Shown piece by piece: positions 1-6,032 of a stretch of DNA of 7,369 nucleotides. The first letter of the stretch is position 1. Every line of letters starts with the position of its first letter. The notes beneath the pieces are model-generated. The model was not told the DNA's origin. It worked only from the letters and a program-made list of their open reading frames with translations, and searched no databases. Origin of the DNA: Pseudomonadota bacterium. Its GTDB lineage: Bacteria > Pseudomonadota > Alphaproteobacteria > Sphingomonadales > Sphingomonadaceae. The translations under genes were made by a program, and so were the position numbers. The stretch lies in assembly GCA_023390415.1 (NCBI GenBank), contig JAEWCW010000157.1:1-7369 (forward strand). Direction: 5' to 3'.

Positions 1-635
1 CCAAATCCAAAGCGGCCCTCGCGGCCCTGATCGGCCTCTCCATCGCCGGCTGCTCGCGCGAAGGCGAGATCACGTCGACCGGAATCATCACCCATTACAG
101 CGCCTGCCCGTCGGTCGCGATCGTCGCACCGACCGGGGACATCACCCTGTTCAATCCGCCGACCAGCCGCGACGCGGCGGCGATCGACGTCGTCGCGACC
201 ATGACCAACGTCCGCTCCAACTGCAACGAGACCGGCGCGAACATCGTCTCCACCGCCACCTTCGACATCCAGGCGCTGCGCAGCGACAACCGCGGCGCCC
301 GCGACGTGGTCGTTCCTTATTACGCCTCGGTCGTCCAGGGCGGCACCAATGTCGTCTCGAAGAGCGTGACCAACGTCGTCCTGCGCTTCGCAGACGGCCA
401 GTATCGCGCCTCTGCGACCGGTTCAGCCAACGCCTCGGTCAACCGCGCCGCAGCGACCCTGCCCGAGGACATCCGACGCCAGATCACCCGCGAGCGCCGC
501 CCCGGCGATGCCGACGCCGCGATCGATCCGATGTCCGATCCGGCGGTCCGCGCCGCGGTCCAGCGGGCAAATTTCGAGGTCCTCCTGGGCTTCAACCTCA
601 CGCCCGAGCAGCTGCGCTACAACGCGACCCGCTGA
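1..635 (+). CDS. Putative outer-membrane lipoprotein of unknown function (5' end cut by window)
   Basis: The reading frame is open from base 3 to the TGA at 633-635, giving 210 visible residues. The first residues (KSKAALAALIGLSIAGCSRE) are a lipoprotein signal peptide: a basic n-region, a hydrophobic core and the lipobox IAGC, with the lipidated cysteine at visible residue 17. Probably only the start codon and a few residues are missing to the left. Serine follows the cysteine, which under the E. coli sorting rule favours the outer membrane. The mature part has two more cysteines (visible 35 and 74) that could form a disulfide. A region of alternating hydrophobic residues suggesting beta strands (about 60-140) follows, then a charged C-terminal third ending in a short helix-like segment. 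I recognise no enzyme motif and no named family. A GC hairpin follows 9 bp after the stop, so it probably ends its own transcript before topA. That it is a lipoprotein is fairly secure; its function is unknown. Confidence 0.8.
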   Translation, partial: KSKAALAALIGLSIAGCSREGEITSTGIITHYSACPSVAIVAPTGDITLFNPPTSRDAAAIDVVATMTNVRSNCNETGANIVSTATFDIQALRSDNRGARDVVVPYYASVVQGGTNVVSKSVTNVVLRFADGQYRASATGSANASVNRAAATLPEDIRRQITRERRPGDADAAIDPMSDPAVRAAVQRANFEVLLGFNLTPEQLRYNATR

Positions 636-644
636 ACTGAGCGA

Positions 645-668
645 CGGCGGCGGAATTTTCCGCCGCCG
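645..668 (+). terminator. GC-rich hairpin, likely terminator of the lipoprotein gene
   Basis: A perfect inverted repeat has 11-bp arms (CGGCGGCGGAA and TTCCGCCGCCG) separated by TT. In RNA, a stem of about 9-10 bp with a 4-6 nt loop would form. It lies 9 bp after the lipoprotein stop codon and before the topA ribosome binding site. The following bases (CGCTTGACG) lack a real T tract, so it is not a classic intrinsic terminator; it may act with Rho or as a 3' end stabiliser. Confidence 0.55.
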
Positions 669-671
669 CGC

Positions 672-701
672 TTGACGTGGCCCCGGCCTGCTCATCACCC
701 T
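672..701 (+). promoter_or_regulatory. Weak candidate promoter for topA
   Basis: TTGACG at 672-677 matches a housekeeping sigma -35 box of the alphaproteobacterial kind. With an 18-bp spacer the -10 would be CACCCT (696-701), which keeps only the A2 and T6 positions of TATAAT. An alternative -10 overlapping GCTCATCA (690-697) is also poor. The position between the upstream hairpin and the topA ribosome binding site is sensible, but the sequence support rests almost entirely on the -35 box. Confidence 0.25.
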
Positions 702-715
702 ATGCGCGTACGCGT

Positions 716-722
716 AGGAAGG
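716..722 (+). promoter_or_regulatory. Ribosome binding site that decides the topA start
   Basis: AGGAAGG is followed by 11 nt and the GTG at 734. It directly abuts or overlaps the in-frame GTG at 722, which is therefore too close to be served by it. The in-frame GTG at 677 has no comparable site. This supports 734 as the start, which also agrees with where TopA homology begins. Confidence 0.6.
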
Positions 723-733
723 TGTCTCCCAAA

Positions 734-3253
734 GTGAAGCTGGTCGTCGTCGAATCGCCCGCCAAGGCGAAAACCATCGAGAAATATCTCGGGCAGGACT
801 ATCGCGTCCTCGCCTCCTACGGCCATGTCCGCGACCTTCCACCCAAGGACGGCTCGGTCGATCCCGATTCCGGCTTCGCCATGCAGTGGGAGACCTATGC
901 GGATAAGGCGCGCCAGCTGAAGGCGATCACCGACGAAGCGAAGAAGGCCGACGCCCTGATCCTCGCCACCGACCCCGACCGCGAGGGCGAGGCGATTAGC
1001 TGGCACGTCCAAGAGGTGCTCCAGAAGAAGAAGGCACTTCCCGCCCATGTCGAGCGGGTGACCTTCAACGCGATCACCAAATCGGCGGTGATTGACGCGA
1101 TGGGGAGCCCGCGCGAGCTCGACCGCGACCTGATCGACGCCTACCGCGCCCGCCGAGCGCTCGATTATCTGGTCGGCTTCACCCTCTCGCCGGTGCTGTG
1201 GCGTAAGCTTCCCGGCGCCAAGTCGGCGGGCCGCGTCCAGTCGGTGGCGCTGAGGCTGATCGTCGACCGCGAGCGCGAGATCGAGCTGTTCCGCGCCCAG
1301 GAATATTGGAGCGTCTCGGCGACGATGGAGGCCGACGGGACCGAGTTCCTGGCGCGCCTCGTTCGCTTCGACGGCGAGAAGATCGAGCGGCTGACGATCG
1401 GCGACGAGGGCAAAGCGATGGCCGCCAAGGCCGCCGTCGAGGCCGGTCGCTTCAGCGTCGCCTCGGTCGAGACCAGGCCGCTCACCCGCAACCCGCCGCC
1501 GCCCTTCACCACCTCGACGCTTCAGCAGGAGGCCGCGCGCAAGCTCGGTTTCTCGGCGAGCCACACGATGCGCATCGCCCAGCAGCTCTACGAGGACGGC
1601 GCCATCACCTACATGCGCACCGATGGCGTCGACATGGCGCCCGAGGCAGTGTCCGGCGCGCGCCGGGCGATCGCCGATCGCTACGATTCTGGCTACGTCC
1701 CGGACAAGCCGCGCGTCTACCAAACCAGGGCGAAGAACGCGCAGGAAGCGCACGAAGCGATCCGGCCGACGGATTTCTCCCGCGACCGCGCCGGATCGGG
1801 CGACCACGCTCGGCTCTACGACCTCGTCTTCAAACGCGCCCTCGCCAGCCAGATGGCCTCGGCCCGGCTCGAGCGGACGACCGCCGAGCTCGAGGACGGC
1901 ACCGGCCGCCATGCGCTCCGCGCGACCGGCCAGGTGGTGATCTTCCCGGGCTTCCTCGCCCTCTACGAGGAGGGCCGCGACGACGAGGCCGACGAGGAGA
2001 GCCGGCGTCTGCCGCGGCTCCGCGAAGGCGATGCGCCTGCCAAGAAGGCGGTCCATGCCGAGCAGCATTTCACCCAGCCGCCGCCGCGCTACTCCGAAGC
2101 GAGCCTGGTCAAGAAGATGGAGGAGCTCGGCATCGGCCGGCCGTCCACCTATGCCGCGACGCTGCAGACGCTGACCGACCGCGACTATGTCCGGCTCGAG
2201 AAGAACCGTTTCCACCCGGAGGAGAGCGGGCGGCTTCTGACCGCCTTCCTGGAGCGCTTCTTCGAGCGCTACGTCTCCTACGATTTCACCGCCGGGCTGG
2301 AGGATCAGCTCGACGAGATTTCGGGCGGCCGCGCCGACTGGCAGGCGGTGCTCGACGCCTTCTGGCGCGACTTCAAGCCGAAGACCGCCGAGATCATGGA
2401 GCGCAAGCCCAGCGAGGTCACCGAGGCGCTCGACGAGTTCCTCGCGCCCTGGCTGTTCCCGGACAAAGGCGACGGCACCGACCCGCGCCTGTGCCCGGCC
2501 TGCGGCCTCGGCCGGCTCGGCCTTCGCGGCGGCCGGTTCGGCGCCTTCGTCGCCTGCTCCAACTATCCCGAGTGCAAGTTCACCCGCCGCTTCGGTCAGG
2601 GCGGCGGCGAGGAGGGCGCCGGCGACAGTGGGCCCGAAGTGCTCGGCCAGCATCCCGAGACGGGCCAGGACATCACGCGCAAGAGCGGCCGCTTCGGGCC
2701 CTATATCGAGATGGGCGAGGGCAAGGAGGCCAAGCGCGCCTCGATCCCGAAGGATGCCGGCGAGCTCGATCTCGACCTCGCGGTGCGGCTGCTGTCGCTG
2801 CCGCGGACGATCGGCGCCCATCCGGAGACGGGCGAGCCGATCACCGCCTCGATCGGCCGCTACGGCCCCTATCTCGCCCATCAGGGCAAATATGCGCGAC
2901 TCGGAAGCACCGCCGAGGTCTTCGAGACCGGCATGAACGCGGCGGTGGTGAAGCTCGCCGAGGCGGCGAGCGGCGGCCGCACCCGCGGCGCCGCGCGCGA
3001 GCCGCTGAAGCTGCTCGGCGCCCATCCCCGCACCGAGGCCGAGATCAAGCTGATGGAGGGCCGCTACGGCCCCTACGTCACCGACGGCACCACCAACGCG
3101 ACCCTGCCCAAGACGATCTCCCCGGACGCGCTGACTCTGGAAGAGGCCGCCCAGCTGATCGACGAGCGCGCCGCCAAGGGCGCACCCGCGAAGAAGGGCA
3201 GGGGCCGCAAGGCTCCGGCGAAGAAAAAGGCGGCGCCGAAGAATAAGGCGTAG
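734..3253 (+). CDS. topA: DNA topoisomerase I (type IA)
   Basis: TopA relaxes negatively supercoiled DNA in the nucleoid by single-strand cleavage through a 5'-phosphotyrosine. The 839-residue product starts VKLVVVESPAKAKTIEKYLG, the usual TopA N-terminus. The TOPRIM domain (about 1-115) carries the conserved Glu7 and the ATDPDREGE motif with Asp80, Asp82 and Glu84 for Mg2+. The active-site motif ITYMRTDG places the nucleophile at Tyr293 and the helper Arg at 295. The C-terminal region holds one four-cysteine zinc ribbon (Cys587, 590, 608, 614), then three copies of a topoisomerase C-terminal repeat with a GRxGPY signature (beginning near 637, 693 and 761), and a Lys/Ala/Pro-rich tail (from about 818). 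Length is close to E. coli TopA (865), but that enzyme carries more zinc ribbons. The GTG start was chosen from the upstream AGGAAGG site and homology; GTG at 722 or 677 would add 4 or 19 atypical residues. It appears intact, and identification is secure. Confidence 0.98.
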   Translation: MKLVVVESPAKAKTIEKYLGQDYRVLASYGHVRDLPPKDGSVDPDSGFAMQWETYADKARQLKAITDEAKKADALILATDPDREGEAISWHVQEVLQKKKALPAHVERVTFNAITKSAVIDAMGSPRELDRDLIDAYRARRALDYLVGFTLSPVLWRKLPGAKSAGRVQSVALRLIVDREREIELFRAQEYWSVSATMEADGTEFLARLVRFDGEKIERLTIGDEGKAMAAKAAVEAGRFSVASVETRPLTRNPPPPFTTSTLQQEAARKLGFSASHTMRIAQQLYEDGAITYMRTDGVDMAPEAVSGARRAIADRYDSGYVPDKPRVYQTRAKNAQEAHEAIRPTDFSRDRAGSGDHARLYDLVFKRALASQMASARLERTTAELEDGTGRHALRATGQVVIFPGFLALYEEGRDDEADEESRRLPRLREGDAPAKKAVHAEQHFTQPPPRYSEASLVKKMEELGIGRPSTYAATLQTLTDRDYVRLEKNRFHPEESGRLLTAFLERFFERYVSYDFTAGLEDQLDEISGGRADWQAVLDAFWRDFKPKTAEIMERKPSEVTEALDEFLAPWLFPDKGDGTDPRLCPACGLGRLGLRGGRFGAFVACSNYPECKFTRRFGQGGGEEGAGDSGPEVLGQHPETGQDITRKSGRFGPYIEMGEGKEAKRASIPKDAGELDLDLAVRLLSLPRTIGAHPETGEPITASIGRYGPYLAHQGKYARLGSTAEVFETGMNAAVVKLAEAASGGRTRGAAREPLKLLGAHPRTEAEIKLMEGRYGPYVTDGTTNATLPKTISPDALTLEEAAQLIDERAAKGAPAKKGRGRKAPAKKKAAPKNKA

Positions 3254-3310
3254 CTAAAGTCGGTAGTTCGTCTGCTTGCGCTACCCTGCTTTCCAATGCA
3301 GGCTGGCGCG

Positions 3311-4420
3311 ATGCACGCGCTTTTTCCTGTTCTGATCCAGGCGGCCTCGGCCGTCGCCTTGCCGCCATATCCGGAACAGGCTGGAGCGATTGTCCGCTTC
3401 AATGCCGAGCCCGCCGTATGCGATGGGGAGGAGCAGCGCGCGACGGTCAGCGAGGAGCCGTTTCCGCTTGGTTTCCTTCAGCATCGTTCCGCGCCGCGGC
3501 GCGCGCCGATGGCGATCACACTGCGCTTTCGGATCGACTCATCGGGGCGGCCGCTCGGGATCGCCATCTCCGGCGGTCCCGCAGCCCATTACGATTTGAG
3601 GGACCTTCCGGCCGCTTTGGCTGCGTGGCGGTTCGCCCCGGGAGCCGAGCGGCGCGACTGCCGCATCCGGTTCATCGCCGAAACCGAGGCGGTCGACACC
3701 GCTCGGCCCGATACCCTGTATCGTTTTCTCGCGCTCAACCCCTTGAGCGGCCAGGCTCGGCTGGACCAGGTCGCGAGACCGGCTTTGCAGCGGGCGCGGC
3801 CGGCAACCTCTACCTGCGAGCCGCCAATGCCGAGTCCCCGGCAGCTTGCCTTCCCTCCGTTCGAGCGGATTCCGCAGCCGCCGGGCACCTTGTCCTACAG
3901 CTGGGTCGGCTTCGACATTGCAGCCGACGGACGAATTCGCGCGGCGCGACTGCTCAGCGGGTCGGGCAATCACCTGCTCGACCGCGAATCGCTCTCCGCT
4001 ATATCGCGCTCGCGCTATCAGCCGGGCGTGCGGACCGGCTGCATCTACCATTTTTTCCGCCGCGGCTCCGGCCCGATGCTTCCGCCGCCCCCGCCGGAGG
4101 ACGATTCCCTCCGCCCCGAAAGCGCGACCTGCCCGAACGACGAGCCGGAATGGGCGGCGATGCCGCCGCTGCAGTTCCCGCTCGCCTTCAATCGCCGAGG
4201 AATCGAGGGCTGGGCGATTCTGGCCTATGACCTCGCGCCCTGGGGAGAGCCGGGGAATGTGCGCGTGCTCGCCGCTGAGCCGGCAGCCGCGTTCGGCGAT
4301 CAGGCCGCAATGATCGTCCGGTCGGCGCGTGCCGCCGCCGGACCGGGCTATGTCGGCTGCACGGTGCGGGTCGTCTTCCGGCTCCCGGATGGGACTCCGA
4401 CCGCCGCCGCTGACGACTGA
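3311..4420 (+). CDS. Secreted protein with three TonB_C-like modules, function unknown
   Basis: With the start at 3311 the product has 369 residues and begins MHALFPVLIQAASAVA, a plausible though weakly basic signal peptide cleaved after AVA. AGG 8 nt upstream supports this ATG; the in-frame ATG at 3296 would add five residues and has no visible ribosome binding site. The rest resolves into three modules resembling the TonB C-terminal fold (strand, x-D/N-x-x-G-R/I turn, strand, helix, strand): about 66-123, 193-250 and 285-358. Module 2 is clearest, with VGFDIAADGRIRAARLLSGSG followed by a leucine/serine helix and a YQP segment. Each module has one cysteine before it (37, 169, 274) and one just before its last strand (117, 244, 350), suggesting one disulfide per module in the periplasm. 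No N-terminal transmembrane anchor or proline-rich periplasm-spanning stretch of true TonB is seen, so energy transduction is unlikely despite the 'TonB' label such proteins tend to receive. It follows topA by 57 bp and may be cotranscribed. Confidence 0.8.
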   Translation: MHALFPVLIQAASAVALPPYPEQAGAIVRFNAEPAVCDGEEQRATVSEEPFPLGFLQHRSAPRRAPMAITLRFRIDSSGRPLGIAISGGPAAHYDLRDLPAALAAWRFAPGAERRDCRIRFIAETEAVDTARPDTLYRFLALNPLSGQARLDQVARPALQRARPATSTCEPPMPSPRQLAFPPFERIPQPPGTLSYSWVGFDIAADGRIRAARLLSGSGNHLLDRESLSAISRSRYQPGVRTGCIYHFFRRGSGPMLPPPPPEDDSLRPESATCPNDEPEWAAMPPLQFPLAFNRRGIEGWAILAYDLAPWGEPGNVRVLAAEPAAAFGDQAAMIVRSARAAAGPGYVGCTVRVVFRLPDGTPTAAADD

Positions 4421-4428
4421 CCGTCAGC
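4409..4428. terminator. Hairpin spanning both stop codons of a convergent gene pair
   Basis: GCTGACG (4409-4415) and CGTCAGC (4422-4428) form a perfect 7-bp stem with a 6-nt loop. The loop contains most of the + strand TGA (4418-4420), and the right arm contains the complement of the - strand TGA (4424-4426). The symmetry means the same hairpin could form in either transcript. No T tract follows on either side, so termination activity is a guess. Confidence 0.35.
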
Positions 4429-5209
4429 CGCCCGCGCAGGCGCGGCAGGCGGGGTCCTTGGCGATGCGGATGGTGCGGAGCTTCGGGGTCAGGCCATCGA
4501 AGATGTGGAGCTTGCCGAGCGGGTCCTCGCCGAACGGGACGATGGCGCGGATCGCCTCGAGCGCGGCCCAGCTTCCGGCGAGGCCGGCCATGGCGCCGAG
4601 CACGCCGAGCTCCGAGCAGGTGTCGCAATCCTCGGCGTCGAAGGCGTCGCCGACATAGCAGCGGTAGCAGGGCCGGCCCGGCTCCCAGCCGCGGAAGGTG
4701 CCGATCTGGACCTGGAACTGGCCGATCGCCGCCGAGACCAAGGGGATGTGCGCGGCGGTGGCCGCATCGGAGACGGCGAGGCGGGTCGCGAAATTGTCGC
4801 TGCCGTCGACGATCACGTCCGCGCCGGCGAGCAGAGACGGGGCATTGTCCGGCATCAGCCGGGTTGCGACGCCCTCGAAGACGATATCCGGGTCCATCCT
4901 CGCGACGGCGTCGGCCGAGGCCTCGATCTTGGCGCGGCCGACATCGGCGGTGCCGAACAGGATCTGGCGCTGGAGGTTGTCGAGGCTGACCTTGTCGTCG
5001 TCGATCACCCGGATCCGCCCGACTCCAGCCGCCGCGAGATACTGGATGACCGGCGCGCCGATGCCGCCGGCGCCGATCACGGCGACCGTTGCGGCGAGAA
5101 GGCGGCGCTGTCCGGCGCCGCCAATCTCCTTCAGAACGATATGGCGTGCGTAGCGGTCGAGCCGCGCGTCATCGAGCGGAGCTGAGGTTGAAATTGATGT
5201 TGCTTGCAT
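4424..5209 (-). CDS. moeB: MoeB/ThiF/HesA-family adenylyltransferase
   Basis: An E1-like enzyme that adenylates the C-terminal glycine of a small ubiquitin-like sulfur carrier (MoaD for molybdopterin, or ThiS for thiamine) in the cytoplasm. The 261 residues align along their length with E. coli MoeB. RYARHI at 19-24 carries the conserved Arg22; the nucleotide-binding loop is VIGAGGIGAP (44-53); the DDDKVSLDNLQRQ segment (70-82) contains Arg81; Lys94 and the SDN motif with Asp138 are present. Zinc ligands match as two CxxC pairs, Cys181/184 and Cys255/258. Cys198 matches the conserved cysteine after the first pair, and Cys195 adds a third CxxC. There is no rhodanese domain. The ATG at 5209 lies 41 bp inside the preceding gene and has GAGG 9 nt upstream, suggesting translational coupling. 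Family membership is certain; MoeB versus ThiF role cannot be decided because no carrier gene is adjacent. Confidence 0.93.
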   Translation of the reverse strand: MQATSISTSAPLDDARLDRYARHIVLKEIGGAGQRRLLAATVAVIGAGGIGAPVIQYLAAAGVGRIRVIDDDKVSLDNLQRQILFGTADVGRAKIEASADAVARMDPDIVFEGVATRLMPDNAPSLLAGADVIVDGSDNFATRLAVSDAATAAHIPLVSAAIGQFQVQIGTFRGWEPGRPCYRCYVGDAFDAEDCDTCSELGVLGAMAGLAGSWAALEAIRAIVPFGEDPLGKLHIFDGLTPKLRTIRIAKDPACRACAGG

Positions 5210-5579
5210 ACCATCGCGCCTCAGCGGCGCCGGTCGGCCGGAAGTCGCCGGCCTGGGCGCGGCTCAGGATCACCTCTCCGACGAGGGTCTCGAGCTCGGG
5301 GCAGCCCATGTCGGCGACGACGACGCGGCTGAGCGTGCCGTTCGGCTCGACGAAGGCGAGATACGGGACATTGATGTCGAATTCGTCGGCGCGCTGGCCG
5401 CTGATCCGGCAGGTGCGCTCGCGCAGCAGGGTCTCGACCTGGGTGACCATCGCCGGGGTCGGCAGCTGCCGCGGGGCGAGGCTGGCGGACGGATAATTGT
5501 TCCAGTTTGCGCGGCCGGCCTCGACCGTGACCTGGTTGGCGGCTGTAGCGGCAATGGCAGCGGCGATCAGCAACGACAT
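5169..5579 (-). CDS. Small secreted protein with a TonB_C-like domain, function unknown
   Basis: The product has 136 residues. The N-terminus MSLLIAAAIAATAANQ is a short hydrophobic segment with an AxA cleavage-like end, so export is likely although no basic residue precedes the core. Residues about 68-132 fit the TonB C-terminal pattern: a strand (VPYLAFV), an EPNG turn, a strand (LSRVVVADMG), a CPELETLV helix, a DFRP segment, and a last strand (WYASNINFNL). Two cysteines (57 and 93) could pair. No membrane anchor or proline-rich linker is present, so it is not a normal TonB. A very strong ribosome binding site (AGGGAGG, 6 nt before ATG) lies within the end of dut, and the gene starts 3 bp after the dut stop, so it belongs to the same transcript. 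The domain call comes from pattern reading only; the gene itself is well supported by codon use, its ribosome binding site and its fit between neighbours. Confidence 0.8.
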   Translation of the reverse strand: MSLLIAAAIAATAANQVTVEAGRANWNNYPSASLAPRQLPTPAMVTQVETLLRERTCRISGQRADEFDINVPYLAFVEPNGTLSRVVVADMGCPELETLVGEVILSRAQAGDFRPTGAAEARWYASNINFNLSSAR

Positions 5580-5582
5580 AGT

Positions 5583-6032
5583 CTACCTCCCTGTCGAACC
5601 GAAGCCGCCGGTCCCTCTTTCGGTGCCCTCGAGCTCGGCTTCTTCGGCGAAGTGCGCTTTCAGCACGGGGGTGGGAACGAGCTGCGCGATCCGTTCCCCG
5701 CGGACGACAGGGAAGGACTCCTGGCCCAGATTTGCAAGGATTATCTTCACTTCGCCCCGATAGTCGCTGTCGATCGTGCCCGGGGTGTTGAGGCAGGTGA
5801 TGCCATGCTTCAGCGCCAGTCCGGAGCGTGGTCGGACCTGGATCTCATAGCCTTCGGGGATCGCCACCGCGAAGCCGGTCGCGACCGCGTGGCGCGCGCC
5901 GGGGGCCAGTTCCAGCGATTCCGCGGCGACGACGTCCATCCCGGCCGCGCCGCTGCTCGCATAGGACGGCAGCGGAAGGCCCTCGCCGTGCGGCAGGCGG
6001 CGAAGCGCGATCCTGATCTCATTCGAACTCAT
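5583..6032 (-). CDS. dut: dUTP diphosphatase (dUTPase)
   Basis: It hydrolyses dUTP to dUMP and pyrophosphate, keeping uracil out of DNA and supplying thymidylate synthase. The 149 residues match the homotrimeric dUTPase family, with all five motifs in order: SSGAAGMDVVA (26-36), VRPRSGLALKHG (66-77), NTPGTIDSDYRGEV (82-95) with catalytic Asp88 and the following DYRGE, VRGERIAQLV (110-119), and the C-terminal RGTGGFGSTG arm (139-148) that closes over the substrate. The ATG start has GAGG 7 nt upstream. It overlaps the 3' end of coaBC by 14 bp, an arrangement that fits the widespread coaBC-dut pairing and suggests coupled translation. It looks intact and of normal length, and the call is secure. 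Confidence 0.98.
   Translation of the reverse strand: MSSNEIRIALRRLPHGEGLPLPSYASSGAAGMDVVAAESLELAPGARHAVATGFAVAIPEGYEIQVRPRSGLALKHGITCLNTPGTIDSDYRGEVKIILANLGQESFPVVRGERIAQLVPTPVLKAHFAEEAELEGTERGTGGFGSTGR
5586..5592 (-). promoter_or_regulatory. Strong ribosome binding site inside the last codons of dut
   Basis: On the - strand AGGGAGG lies 6 nt before the ATG at 5579. It is formed by the last two sense codons of dut (GGG AGG, Gly-Arg) just before the TAG stop. It fixes the start of the downstream small secreted protein and implies that ribosomes finishing dut can hand over directly. Confidence 0.75.

Noticed and set aside
677..733. N-terminal extension of topA from GTG at 677 or 722
   Set aside because: TopA proteins normally start at the KLVVVESPAKA segment. 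The extra residues look unrelated, and the AGGAAGG site fits only the GTG at 734.
695..3025. Very long open frame (776 codons) antisense to topA
   Set aside because: topA on the other strand has every catalytic motif. The antisense frame is open because GC-rich codon bias removes stops in that register, and its product is low-complexity Ala/Gly/Arg/Leu with no recognisable domain.
1306..3246. Second long + strand open frame (646 codons) overlapping topA in another register
   Set aside because: Its translation is extremely rich in Arg, Pro, Ala and Gly, typical of an out-of-frame reading of a high-GC gene, and it has no ribosome binding site or domain.
3181..3250. Lysine/alanine-rich repetitive 3' end of topA as a DNA repeat element
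   Set aside because: It is the coding sequence of the basic tail, without exact repeat units.
3270..3294. Possible terminator GGTAG...CTACC after topA
   Set aside because: Only five pairs around a 14-nt loop and no following T run; too weak to call.
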